DNA of 64,000 nucleotides from an uncultured Collinsella sp. (GTDB lineage Bacteria > Actinomycetota > Coriobacteriia > Coriobacteriales > Coriobacteriaceae), in contig UQKW01000006.1 in NCBI GenBank assembly GCA_900541885.1, positions 56,777-120,776 on the forward strand, read 5' to 3'. Each line of letters opens with the position of its first letter. Within the stretch, counting starts at the first letter, position 1. Positions 25,083 through 34,006 of the stretch are shown one piece after another. The notes under the pieces were generated by a model. The model was not told the origin of the DNA, made no database searches, and saw only the letters and a list, made by a program, of their open reading frames with translations. The translations under genes and the position numbers were made by a program.

Positions 25083-25901
25083 ATGCCTCAGACTTACACT
25101 TTCGCCTCGTGGAACGTCAACGGCCTGCGAGCCGTGCTCAAAAAGGACCCGAGCTTTATCCAGATCGCGCAAGAACTCGACGTCGATATCCTGGCGCTGC
25201 AAGAGACCAAGTTGCAAGAAGGCCAGGTCGATATTGACCTGCCCGGCTATCACCAAACCTGGAGCTACGCCGAGCGTAAAGGCTATTCGGGCACCGCGGT
25301 CTTTAGCCGCCAGGAGCCGCTGCGCGTACTGTGCGCCGATGCGCTGCTGCCCTACGCCGGCGAAGGCGAGGCGGCCGTGCTCGTCGCCCAAGCCGCAACC
25401 GAGGGCCGCGTCTGCGCGCTCGAGTTCGACAAATTCTGGTTTGTGGATGTCTACACGCCCAACGCACAAAATGAGCTCGCGCGCATCGACGTGCGTATGG
25501 CCTGGGACGATGCCTACCGCGGCTTTTTGAACGCGCTCGAGCGCGAGACCGGCAAACCCGTCGTAACCTGCGGCGACTTTAACGTGGCGCATGAGGAGAT
25601 CGACCTTAAGAACCCCAAGTCCAACCGCGGCAACGCAGGCTTTTCGGACGAGGAACGCGGCAAGTTTACCGAGCTGCTCAACGCCGGCTTTACCGATACC
25701 TGGCGCGCGGCAAACCCCGACGTCGAGGGCGTCTACAGCTGGTGGAGCTATCGCTTTAATGCCCGCAAGAACAACGCCGGCTGGCGCATCGATTACTTCC
25801 TGGTAAGCGACGCAATCGCCGACAACGTACGCGACACCGGCATCCGCGGCGACATCTTCGGCAGCGACCACTGCCCCGTCACCCTCACGCTAGAACTCTA
25901 G
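25083..25901 (+). CDS. xth: Exodeoxyribonuclease III / AP endonuclease
   Basis: 272 residues. EEP-fold DNA repair nuclease. SWNVNGLRA, ALQETKLQEGQ, VDVYTPNA, GDFNVAHEEIDL, RIDYFLVS and GSDHCPVTL give all conserved catalytic motifs. AAAGGA precedes the ATG. Length is normal for the family. A palindrome lies 64 bases downstream. Confidence 0.96.
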   Translation: MPQTYTFASWNVNGLRAVLKKDPSFIQIAQELDVDILALQETKLQEGQVDIDLPGYHQTWSYAERKGYSGTAVFSRQEPLRVLCADALLPYAGEGEAAVLVAQAATEGRVCALEFDKFWFVDVYTPNAQNELARIDVRMAWDDAYRGFLNALERETGKPVVTCGDFNVAHEEIDLKNPKSNRGNAGFSDEERGKFTELLNAGFTDTWRAANPDVEGVYSWWSYRFNARKNNAGWRIDYFLVSDAIADNVRDTGIRGDIFGSDHCPVTLTLEL

Positions 25902-25964
25902 CCCCAAGTAATTCCTGGGGGGGACAGAGGAAAACAGATTGTGTGGCCCCTCTCCCCCTATAAG

Positions 25965-26027
25965 TTGCGGTGGAATAGTTCCTGTTTGGGCAGCAAATAG
26001 CCAAAAACGAGAACTATTCCACCGCAA
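25965..26027. repeat. 63-bp palindrome between xth and the ECF operon
   Basis: TTGCGGTGGAATAGTTC (25965-25981) pairs perfectly with GAACTATTCCACCGCAA (26011-26027). The loop is partly self-complementary. A GGGGACAG motif precedes it (25918-25926). It may act as a two-way terminator for the convergent genes. Confidence 0.75.
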
Positions 26028-26051
26028 GTTCGTGAGGGAACGCGAAATGCC

Positions 26052-26765
26052 CTACAGCCCGTATTTCACGACGACACGGTTAATGCGGCGACACCAGAGC
26101 TTGTACAGGGCGGCCAAAAACACGCAGGTCGCAAGGCCGTGCGTAATATCGAACGGCACTGCCGTGGCAAGACGCGCCATGGTGCCCGCCCACGTGAGCG
26201 GTTGAACAAAACCGATGATGTCATACGCGTTGATCACCACGCCGTACAGCAAACCCGACGCAAAGCCGTAGGTCAGTAGCGCCGGCATGCGCACGGCTCC
26301 GTCCGCACGGTCGAACGCACCCGCATGCGCCAGCGCGCCGCCAACATAGCCAACCAGACCCCAGGCATACATCTGCCACGGCGTCCACATGCCCTGCCCA
26401 AAAAAGAAATTGCTGGTCAGCGCCGCCAGCGCGCCAACCATAAAACCATTGCGGCGACCAAGCGTCGCCCCCGCGATAATGGCGATGGCGCTCACCGGTT
26501 TAAAGTCGGGAATGGGCCCAAACAGGATGCGCCCCGCCGCCGCCAGCGCCGCGAGCACCAGCGTGGGCATAATCTGGCGCAAACCCGGACGAGATGCCTC
26601 GTAACCCGCAAAGAACAGCGCGAGCACCAGCGCCACCACGACCAGCATGGCAAGTGCCGCCTGCTCAACGCCCGCTAGCAACGCCGCAGCCATCACCGCT
26701 GGCACCGCCAGCAGCAACGGGATCTCCAGTTTTGTAAGCAGGCGCGCGACGCGATAATCCGTCAT
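26052..26765 (-). CDS. ECF transporter substrate-binding (S) component
   Basis: 237 residues with about six membrane helices. FKPVSAIAIIAGATLGRRNG and FFFGQGMWTPWQMYAWGLVG resemble S components of vitamin-type ECF transporters. The substrate is not visible; a cobalamin-related ligand is only a guess from sequence style. It is the last gene of the operon T-A-S and starts four bases after the ATPase stop, so the three form one transporter. Confidence 0.8.
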   Translation of the reverse strand: MTDYRVARLLTKLEIPLLLAVPAVMAAALLAGVEQAALAMLVVVALVLALFFAGYEASRPGLRQIMPTLVLAALAAAGRILFGPIPDFKPVSAIAIIAGATLGRRNGFMVGALAALTSNFFFGQGMWTPWQMYAWGLVGYVGGALAHAGAFDRADGAVRMPALLTYGFASGLLYGVVINAYDIIGFVQPLTWAGTMARLATAVPFDITHGLATCVFLAALYKLWCRRINRVVVKYGL

Positions 26766-26769
26766 CCCA

Positions 26770-28413
26770 TCACGCCCTATAAAACACGTTGTCGGCAAAG
26801 AAGTCGGCCGGCGGCTCCATGCAGGCGATCTCACCGTCAAACATCATGGCAATGTCATCGGCAACCTGCTCGGCAAAATCCAGATCGTGCGTGGCCATAA
26901 TGACGGTGCCGCCAGCCTTCGCATGGTCACGCAGGGCGCGGGCGATGATGCGGCGGCTCTCCAGGTCCAAGCCCTTCGTGGGCTCGTCAAGCAGCAGCAG
27001 CTCGGGGCCGATCAGCAGCAGCTTTGCCAGTGCGAGCAGCTGGCGCTGTCCGCCCGAGAGGTCGTAGGGGTGGCGCGTCTCCAGGCCGTCCAATCCCAGT
27101 TGCGCCGCACGCTCCCGCGCCAAGTTCTCGTCATATCCGCAGGTCGAAGCCCATTCTATCAGCTCATCGCGAACCGTCTCGGCAACCAGCAATGCTTTGG
27201 GATTCTGAGGCAGCAGCGCCGCCGAGGCCGCCCCGCGCACAATGCGGCCGCGCTGCAGCTTGGCGGTCTTCGCCAGCACCGAAAGCATTGTCGACTTGCC
27301 GCAGCCGTTACCGCCCGCAACCGCATGCACCGCGCCAGCCGAAAACGACGCATCGAGCCCGCGCAGCACCCAACCGCCCGCGCGATCGTAGCGAAACCAG
27401 CTCCCTGCCAGGGTGGTAGCCGACCCAGCGTGCATTTTTTGGAGTATTCTGCTTCCATCCGTGCGCGGGAAGGCTTCCGAGCCGTTCTCGAGCGACGTTT
27501 GCGCCACAAATTCAGACGATTTGTCCAATTCCGAACTTTTTTTCGCGCTCGATACGTCCCCGGGCGGCTCCAGAGAGCCCAAATTGTCCTCACGCCTGCT
27601 GAATACTCCTTTATTTGCACATCGGATGGCACCCCACCCCAACATGTCATCGGACAACAGCGATTCTCGGCGTCCCAAAGAAGCCATATCCGCCACCTCG
27701 CGCACGCGACCGTCCTCAATCCGGTACGCACACGTCGCGTATTCGAGCATTGGGCGCGGCTGATGCGTCGCCACAACAACCGTGCAGCCCAGCTCGCGAT
27801 TCACGCGAAACAGCGCATGCAGAAAACTCTTCTCGGCAACGGGGTCGAGCTGAGACGTGGGCTCATCGAGCAGCAGCACGCGCGGGCGGAGCGCCAACAC
27901 GGCGGCCAACGACAGCAGCTGCTTGCGACCACCCGAAAGCGTATCGGTATCGCGGTGGAGCCAATCCTCCAACCCGAAGAAATAGCTGGTCTCGGCCACG
28001 CGACGGCGCATCTCGTCGCGCGACATGCCTAAGTTTTCCAGGCCAAACGCCATCTCGTGCCACACGGTTTCGCACACGATCTGGTTCTCTGGGTCCTGAA
28101 ACACATAGCCCACGCGCTCTGCGGACGCCCGAACGTCCATATCGGCAGCGCTCTCGCCCAGCACGCGCAGCTCGCCAGTGCATTCGCCCGCCGGCGAAAT
28201 CTCGGGTTTGAGCAGCGAGAGCAGCGTCGACTTACCCGACCCAGTACCACCTACCAGCAGTGCAAACGCACCTTGGGGAACAGACCAGTCGAGCCCGTCG
28301 AGCACCGGCGCCTCGGCCCCGGGGTAGGCAAAGTGCAGGCCCCGCACTTCAATCGCCGGCGTATCCGGGGCGCACGCCACGCCCGCCATCATGCTCCCGT
28401 CCAACCGAGCCAT
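26770..28413 (-). CDS. ecfA: ECF transporter double ATPase
   Basis: 547 residues with two ABC ATPase domains in one chain. Domain 1 has GGTGSGKSTLLS, LSGGRKQLL and LLLDEPTSQLD. Domain 2 has GGNGCGKSTMLS, LSGGQRQLL and LLLDEPTKGLD. Both look complete. The linker (about residues 265-328) contains an in-frame insertion of a palindrome-ended element (27430-27620), giving a polar Ser/Glu-rich stretch with no homology to ABC proteins. The start overlaps the stop of ecfT. It energises import of an unknown vitamin or metal. Confidence 0.92.
   Translation of the reverse strand: MARLDGSMMAGVACAPDTPAIEVRGLHFAYPGAEAPVLDGLDWSVPQGAFALLVGGTGSGKSTLLSLLKPEISPAGECTGELRVLGESAADMDVRASAERVGYVFQDPENQIVCETVWHEMAFGLENLGMSRDEMRRRVAETSYFFGLEDWLHRDTDTLSGGRKQLLSLAAVLALRPRVLLLDEPTSQLDPVAEKSFLHALFRVNRELGCTVVVATHQPRPMLEYATCAYRIEDGRVREVADMASLGRRESLLSDDMLGWGAIRCANKGVFSRREDNLGSLEPPGDVSSAKKSSELDKSSEFVAQTSLENGSEAFPRTDGSRILQKMHAGSATTLAGSWFRYDRAGGWVLRGLDASFSAGAVHAVAGGNGCGKSTMLSVLAKTAKLQRGRIVRGAASAALLPQNPKALLVAETVRDELIEWASTCGYDENLARERAAQLGLDGLETRHPYDLSGGQRQLLALAKLLLIGPELLLLDEPTKGLDLESRRIIARALRDHAKAGGTVIMATHDLDFAEQVADDIAMMFDGEIACMEPPADFFADNVFYRA
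27430..27620. repeat. 191-bp palindrome-ended element inserted in frame in ecfA
   Basis: The ends GTGCATTTTTTGGAGTATTC (27430-27449) and GAATACTCCTTTATTTGCAC (27601-27620) are inverted copies with about 16 of 20 matches. Size and design match the elements at 32175, 33690 and 34639. Together with its flanks it leaves the ABC reading frame open and codes for the interdomain linker. Confidence 0.7.
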
Positions 28414-29306
28414 CAGCCAAACCTCTTCTCGTCAATCGCGTACAGCACGCAGGGCAGCGCCATCCAGGCCGCGTACACAATATAGCCAGGCCACGGCGCC
28501 GGCGCCGAAAGCTGCGGGTAAAACGAATACTGCGTCGTCGCGGTCCACGCCACTGCCGCCGTGGCCACGCCGAACAGCGCAAGCCCAACCAGCGCGGCAA
28601 CATCGCCGCGCCCCAGCCGATACCGCGCGTACGTCGTGCGGCGCGTCGCGGCACCCCACCCACGGGAGCGCATGGCGTCCGCGCGCTCCAGCGAATCCTC
28701 CATGCCCCAGCCCATCAACACGCTCGATGCCCGTAGGCGCGAACGCACGGGGTCGGCCGACGCACGCCCCGGCACATCAATCGCATCCTGCACCGCCAGT
28801 ACCGTACGACCGCGGCGCAAAAACTGCGGGATAAGCCGCATGCACATCGAGATCATGAGCGCGATCACCGGCGCGGCGTTACCCAAAAGCGCAAGCACCT
28901 TGTCGTAGCCAAGCATCGATGCCGCAGCCTCAAACCACAGCACGCTCGCCACAAACAGCCCGCCCATGCACAGGCCGTATACCATGCTCTCCAGATACAC
29001 CGCGCGCATGCCAATACGGAACAGCTCCGTCGAGCCCGAGGCGCTAAACAGTGGATTGAGCGCCGCGATGACCAAAATCACCGGCAGTTGCCAGCGAAGC
29101 GCCCCCAACGTACGTGCGGCGCCGCGCGTCGCAAACCCGTACGCCAGCCCGCCCGCAAGCGACAGCGCGATCAGCACCGGCTGCATCGAGAACATGGTGA
29201 GCCCCAACGTCAGCACCATGTAGAGGGCCGGCACCGCCGGATGCGACATCGAAAATGCCGCGACGGACTCGTTGCCCGATTTCTCTCGCATGATATCCAC
29301 GGGCAC
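28413..29306 (-). CDS. ecfT: ECF transporter T component
   Basis: 297 residues, about six membrane helices. It links the ATPases to the S component. The conserved coupling-helix motifs appear as RRGRTVLAVQDA and the second Ala-Arg-Gly-type motif as ADAMRSRGWG. It is the first gene of the operon and overlaps the ATPase gene (TGATG). Confidence 0.88.
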   Translation of the reverse strand: MPVDIMREKSGNESVAAFSMSHPAVPALYMVLTLGLTMFSMQPVLIALSLAGGLAYGFATRGAARTLGALRWQLPVILVIAALNPLFSASGSTELFRIGMRAVYLESMVYGLCMGGLFVASVLWFEAAASMLGYDKVLALLGNAAPVIALMISMCMRLIPQFLRRGRTVLAVQDAIDVPGRASADPVRSRLRASSVLMGWGMEDSLERADAMRSRGWGAATRRTTYARYRLGRGDVAALVGLALFGVATAAVAWTATTQYSFYPQLSAPAPWPGYIVYAAWMALPCVLYAIDEKRFG

Positions 29307-29497
29307 CCCACCCCCCCTCGCTCAAACGCCAACGCCGCAGCGCCGCCGCCATGCACAACCAGCGCAAATACCACATCGGCGGCAGCGACATCGGCCGTCA
29401 CGCATCAATCGTTACGCGCTCATCATATGCCTGCGGTATCATATTGCGCCGTGTATCGTTTCCAAACACACGTCTCTATAACGTAACAGGAGATCAC

Positions 29498-30910
29498 ATG
29501 GACGCAACCGCAATTATCCTCGCCGCCGGCGAGGGCACCCGCATGAAGTCGAACCACTGCAAGGTTTCGCACAAGATCCTGGGTAAGCCCATGGTCCAGT
29601 GGATCGTCGACGCCACCATCAAGGCCGGCTGCAGCCGCGTCGTGGTCGTCATCGGCAGCCACGCCGACGAGATGCGCGCCCTCATCGATGGCGCCTACGC
29701 CAACAGCGCCACCAGGGTCGAGTGCGTCGAGCAGACCGAGCGCCTGGGCACCGGCCACGCCGTAAAGGTCGCGCTCGAGGCCTGCGGCATCACGCAAGGC
29801 CCCGTCGTCGTGCTCAACGGCGACCTGCCGCTCATCACCGCCGACACCGTCGCCAAGTTCGCGCAGACCGTCGCTACCGGCGAGCTCGCCTGCACCGTCA
29901 TGACCATGACCCCGCCCGACCCCTTCGGTTACGGTCGCATCAAGCTGGGCGCCGACGACCAGATCGAGCGCATCATCGAGCAGAAGGACTGCACGCCCGA
30001 GCAGGCCGCCACGCTGCTCGAGTGCAACGCCGGCTGCTACGCCTTCGACGGCGCGCAGCTCGCCGCCCACATCGACGAAATCGGCAACGACAACGCGCAG
30101 TCCGAGTACTATCTGCCCGACATGCTCGAGATCCTCAAGGGCCACGGCCAGGCAGTCTCCATCTTCCACTGCGACGACTACCGCGACGGCCTGGGCGTCA
30201 ACAGCCGCATCCAGCTCGCACAGCTCACCGCCATCGCGCGCGACCGCATCAACGAGCACTGGATGGCCGAGGGCGTTACCTTCATCGACCCCACGCAGGC
30301 CTGGATCGGCCCCGATGCCGTTATCGGCCGCGACACCGTCGTGTGGCCGCAGACGCACCTGATCGGCCACGTCACCGTGGGCGAGGAGTGCCAGCTCGGC
30401 CCCAACAGCCGTCTCACCGACACCACCGTCGGCAGCGGCTGCATCATCGATGAGACCATCGCCATCGAGGCCGTCATCGAGAACGGCGTCGACTGCGGCC
30501 CGCGCGCCTACCTGCGCCCGGGTACCCACATGCTCGACGGCTCCAAGGCCGGCACGCACGTGGAGATCAAGAAGTCCACGATCGGCGAGGGCTCCAAGGT
30601 GCCGCACCTGTCCTACATCGGCGATACCACCATGGGCTCCGGCGTCAACGTGGGCGCAGGCTCCATCACCTGCAACTACGACGGCGTGCACAAGCACAAG
30701 ACCGTCATCGGCAACGATGCCTTCATCGGCTCCGACACCATGATGGTCGCGCCCGCCCAGATTGGCGACGGCGCGCTCGTGGCCGCCGGCTCCGTCATCA
30801 CTGAGCCGGTCCCGGCAGACGCACTCGGTCTGGGCCGCGCCCGTCAGGTAAATATTGAGGGCTGGGCCGCCGATTATCGCCGCCGCCTGCACGAGGACGA
30901 CGAGGTATAA
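29498..30910 (+). CDS. glmU: Bifunctional UDP-GlcNAc pyrophosphorylase / GlcN-1-P acetyltransferase
   Basis: 470 residues. Makes UDP-GlcNAc for cell wall. The N-terminal uridyltransferase has LAAGEGTRMKS and LNGDLPLI. The C-terminal left-handed beta-helix has RPGTHM, HLSYIGD and NYDGVHKHKT. The start at 29498 follows ACAGGAG; the in-frame extension upstream is not conserved. A strong terminator follows, then prs; the two genes are commonly adjacent. Confidence 0.97.
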   Translation: MDATAIILAAGEGTRMKSNHCKVSHKILGKPMVQWIVDATIKAGCSRVVVVIGSHADEMRALIDGAYANSATRVECVEQTERLGTGHAVKVALEACGITQGPVVVLNGDLPLITADTVAKFAQTVATGELACTVMTMTPPDPFGYGRIKLGADDQIERIIEQKDCTPEQAATLLECNAGCYAFDGAQLAAHIDEIGNDNAQSEYYLPDMLEILKGHGQAVSIFHCDDYRDGLGVNSRIQLAQLTAIARDRINEHWMAEGVTFIDPTQAWIGPDAVIGRDTVVWPQTHLIGHVTVGEECQLGPNSRLTDTTVGSGCIIDETIAIEAVIENGVDCGPRAYLRPGTHMLDGSKAGTHVEIKKSTIGEGSKVPHLSYIGDTTMGSGVNVGAGSITCNYDGVHKHKTVIGNDAFIGSDTMMVAPAQIGDGALVAAGSVITEPVPADALGLGRARQVNIEGWAADYRRRLHEDDEV

Positions 30911-30927
30911 CGTTTTACCAAGCATCT

Positions 30928-30961
30928 AAGGAGCCGCTTCCGTGGGGACGGCTCCTTTTTC
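30928..30961 (+). terminator. Terminator after glmU
   Basis: AAGGAGCCG pairs with CGGCTCCTT, followed by a T run. Confidence 0.9.
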
Positions 30962-31101
30962 TATGCTGACCTGCGCGGCCGGATGAGTGGTCGGTTCGTG
31001 TCCGTTGACGGTAAAGACGTTATCAAGACTCGATAAACCCCGCCGCGCGGTTACAATGCAACAAGGCATCTATATGGCATTCGATATAAAGGAGAAGGGT
31101 A

Positions 31102-32088
31102 ATGCCGATTAATGATCCCGAGAAGTCGGAGAATATGCGCAAGTCCATCCGCGTGTATTCCGGTTCCTCCAACCGTCCCCTCGCTCAGAAGATCGCTGAG
31201 TTCCTTGGGGTCGAGCTTTCGGGCCTTACGCTAAAGCAGTTCGCCAACGGTGAGATTTACGCCCGCTACGACGAGACCGTCCGCGGCGCCGACGTCTTCC
31301 TGATTCAGTCCGTGGCCGGCGGCAACGTCAACGACATGCTCATGGAGCTGCTCATCGCCACCGACGCTGCCAAGCGCGCATCCGCCCGCTCCATCACCGC
31401 CGTCATCACCCACTACGGCTATGCCCGTCAGGACCGCAAGGCCGGCCCGCGTGAGCCCATCACCGCCCGCCTCGTCGCCAACCTGCTCGAGCGCGCCGGC
31501 GTCAACCGCATCATCACCCTCGACCTGCACCAGGGCCAGATTCAGGGCTTCTTCGATATCCCGGTTAACCACCTGTCCGCGCTACCGCTGTTTGGCCAGT
31601 ACTACAACGACATGCACTTCGACACCGACAACCTGGTTGTCGTCTCCCCCGATGTGGGCCGCGCCAAGGCCGCCAAGAAGCTGTCCGACATGCTCGGCTG
31701 CGACCTGGCCATCGCCCACAAGGGCCGTCCGCGCCACAACGCCGCCGAGGTCATGGGCATCATCGGTGACATCAAGGGCAAGACCTGCATCATCAACGAC
31801 GACATGATCGACACCGCAGGCACCCTGTGCGCCAACGTCAAGGAGCTCAAGGCTATGGGCGCCGGCGACATCTACGTATGCGCCACCCACGGCATCTTCT
31901 CCGGTCCGGCCATCGAGCGTCTGAACGACGCCCCGATCGTCGAGTGCCTCGTCACCGACGCCATTCCCGTCGAGGTCGGCGGCAAGATCAAGACCATCTC
32001 GGTCGCCGAGGAGTTCGCTCAGGCCATCTCCGCCGTTTACCACGAGGAGCCCGTCTCCACGCTCGTCGGCGGCGACTTCGCGCTGTAA
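31102..32088 (+). CDS. prs: Ribose-phosphate pyrophosphokinase
   Basis: 328 residues. Makes PRPP from ribose-5-phosphate and ATP for purine, pyrimidine, His and Trp synthesis. Motifs: QKIAEFLGVEL, ITHYGYARQDRK (ATP site), DLHQGQIQGFFDIPV and the PRPP loop NDDMIDTAGTL. The RBS GGAGAAGGG precedes the ATG. Its own promoter region separates it from glmU. Confidence 0.97.
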   Translation: MPINDPEKSENMRKSIRVYSGSSNRPLAQKIAEFLGVELSGLTLKQFANGEIYARYDETVRGADVFLIQSVAGGNVNDMLMELLIATDAAKRASARSITAVITHYGYARQDRKAGPREPITARLVANLLERAGVNRIITLDLHQGQIQGFFDIPVNHLSALPLFGQYYNDMHFDTDNLVVVSPDVGRAKAAKKLSDMLGCDLAIAHKGRPRHNAAEVMGIIGDIKGKTCIINDDMIDTAGTLCANVKELKAMGAGDIYVCATHGIFSGPAIERLNDAPIVECLVTDAIPVEVGGKIKTISVAEEFAQAISAVYHEEPVSTLVGGDFAL

Positions 32089-32122
32089 TCCAGCGTGCAT
32101 CTCATCATCTTTGGTGTTTTTA

Positions 32123-32154
32123 AAGGGTCGGAAGCTCGCTTCCGACCCTTTTTC
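32123..32154 (+). terminator. Terminator after prs
   Basis: AAGGGTCGGAAG pairs perfectly with CTTCCGACCCTT, followed by a T run. Confidence 0.92.
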
Positions 32155-32174
32155 TACCCCTCGACAACCTTCCC

Positions 32175-32367
32175 TGGACAATTAGTTCAGATACGTATTT
32201 TTTTAAAGCTCCAAAGGCCGTTCTGAGCTCCCCGGCGTACGCCATACTGCCCAAAGCTCATCGCTTTCGAGTACGACCGCCGCATATTTACCCTCAAATC
32301 GCCCTAGAAAGCCCTTAGAAACGCCTCGAACGCCCGCCGTCTTATACGTATCTGAACTAACTGTCCA
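32175..32367. repeat. 193-bp element with 24-bp terminal inverted repeats (copy 1)
   Basis: The ends begin TGGACAATTAGTTCAGATAC and its inverse, with one mismatch in 24 bp (32175-32198 and 32344-32367). It lies left of the candidate nuclease gene. The inner sequence, read in reverse, resembles the start of copy 2 (33690), so the two copies face each other. No transposase is present, so it resembles a MITE. Confidence 0.85.
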
Positions 32368-32530
32368 GTAGCTATCGTCAACCTTCGCGGCAGAGCTCAA
32401 TTTCCTGCAATCCCCTCAACCGATTCCACCGATTTCATAACACCCAGCCGTTCATGGCGCGCAGCGCCCCGCTGAGCGAAAAGAACGGTATGGCGGTCGC
32501 ATTCTGCCGCCAACTTAGTACGTTATAGCT

Positions 32531-33658
32531 ATGACGACCGTGATTTCACATCTCTCCGCCCTCCGCGCAATTCGTCGCGCACGACGGGCGTACTCTGCCC
32601 TACCCTGGGACTCCGTTGATAGCGAACAGCAAGCACAGGCCTTGGCTGGCTGCATTCCCAACAATGACGCGATAGACTTTGGCGCACTTTCGATACTCGA
32701 CGCCTGGAATGAAGATGATTCCGAACTGCTCGATCTTCTCGTTTCAAACGAAGACAACAGGCGCCCCGACAAGCGACTTCTTCAGCATATTCTCTCCACT
32801 CCTCTTCCTGAAGGTGCAATTATGCACGTCGAGGCCGACATCTACGCAACGTCTCCTGCCATGACAGCCATGCTTTGTTCCAAAAATGAATCTGTCGCCA
32901 AAACCTTGATGCTCCTTATGGAGCTGCTCGGAACCTACTCACTTCCGCCCGAGGCAACTTACCCCATCGCCTACGACGACACGTGGCCCAAGGCCAACAG
33001 CTTCGAAGCGATGGACGACCTCGATTGCCAGGGCGACCAACCGACACCCGAAAAGCCAGCCGAAACACGCTACGAACAGGCACACTATAGATGCGAACCC
33101 GCTACAACCATCGAAGAACTCGAGGCAGTCGCACGGTTCGCCAAAAGTAGTTCCTACGCCTCGTTTCGTACGGCTGTCAAACTCGCCCGGGCCGGATCCG
33201 CATCCCCAGCGGAATCATTGATGTTCGCCGTCCTGGGCGCGCCCATGCGCTTTGGCGGATTCGGGTGTTGCAGTTTGCCCATGGGAGGCCTGCTGCTCAA
33301 CTATCGTGTCGATTTCGACACCCTTGCGGTCAACATGTCCTCGGGCATCCCCTACGCCATCTGCGACTTATATTGCCCGGCCGCCGGAATCGACAACGAA
33401 TACAACGGAATTGGACATGAGCTTCAAAACGCCCGCATCCACGATGGCAATCGCAACAATGGCCTTAAAGCCATGGGTATCCACGTCCTGGTTATCAATC
33501 GTGACCAAATGAAGGACCTTGTTGCACTCGAAGCCTTCGCCCAGACGATGCATCGACTTGCGGGGGTTCGATTCCGCTACCGCATCAAGGGTTATCGCAA
33601 GCGTCAGGCTGCCTGGCTCAACGCCCTGCGGGCCGGAATCGGCCTCGCGCCGGTCTAA
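32531..33658 (+). CDS. Candidate PD-(D/E)XK nuclease (DUF559/AbiEi-tail-like), cargo gene
   Basis: 375 residues. The C-terminal third reads ICDLYCPAAGIDNEYNG, then H...HDGNRNNGLKAMGIHVLVI. The order D-x(12)-E-x-N, His, then D-x-x-R-x-x-x-L followed by a G-I-x-V strand is the plan of DUF559, Vsr-like and AbiEi C-terminal nucleases. The N-terminal part has a helical region and KSSSYASFRTAVKLARAG. No ribosome binding site is visible. The gene stands alone between two palindrome-ended elements, suggesting transfer as a unit. Nuclease function is an inference. Confidence 0.65.
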   Translation: MTTVISHLSALRAIRRARRAYSALPWDSVDSEQQAQALAGCIPNNDAIDFGALSILDAWNEDDSELLDLLVSNEDNRRPDKRLLQHILSTPLPEGAIMHVEADIYATSPAMTAMLCSKNESVAKTLMLLMELLGTYSLPPEATYPIAYDDTWPKANSFEAMDDLDCQGDQPTPEKPAETRYEQAHYRCEPATTIEELEAVARFAKSSSYASFRTAVKLARAGSASPAESLMFAVLGAPMRFGGFGCCSLPMGGLLLNYRVDFDTLAVNMSSGIPYAICDLYCPAAGIDNEYNGIGHELQNARIHDGNRNNGLKAMGIHVLVINRDQMKDLVALEAFAQTMHRLAGVRFRYRIKGYRKRQAAWLNALRAGIGLAPV

Positions 33659-33689
33659 AAGACTTTTACCCAGTGTTACCTAGCATGGC

Positions 33690-33892
33690 TGGACAGTTAG
33701 TTCAGATTTGTATAAAAAGACGGCTAATATCGAGGTAGTTTGCCGCCATCCCGGCGCCAGTCACCTCATTTGAAGACTCGAAAAATCTGAAATAGCGCAA
33801 AATGTGCTCCCCAAAGCGCCGTGGCAGTTCCGCGGTCCCAATTTTGACAGTCAAAGACCTCTTGGTTTATACAAATCTGAACTAACTGTCCA
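33690..33892. repeat. 203-bp element with 27-bp terminal inverted repeats (copy 2)
   Basis: The ends TGGACAGTTAGTTCAGATTT... at 33690-33716 and 33866-33892 are perfect inverted copies over 27 bp. The first 18 bases match copy 1, but the inner part of both arms differs from copy 1 in a matched way, so each element pairs with itself. It lies right of the candidate nuclease gene. Confidence 0.88.
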
Positions 33893-34006
33893 CCCCGGCT
33901 TCTGACGACTGCCCAAACGCCCTCATACAGCCTCAATCACCCGCCATTTGACAGCAGCAACGGGGTCGCTCACCATAGCAGGCGACAAATCAACGAAAGG
34001 ATGAAC

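Noticed and set aside
29423..30925. 500-codon minus-strand frame opposite glmU
   Set aside because: Antisense shadow: Val/Gly/Asp-rich composition and no motif, while glmU is complete on the plus strand.
32203..32400. 65-codon minus-strand frame inside the left 193-bp element
   Set aside because: The related element at 33690 does not keep the frame beyond the first dozen codons, so it is most likely translated repeat sequence.
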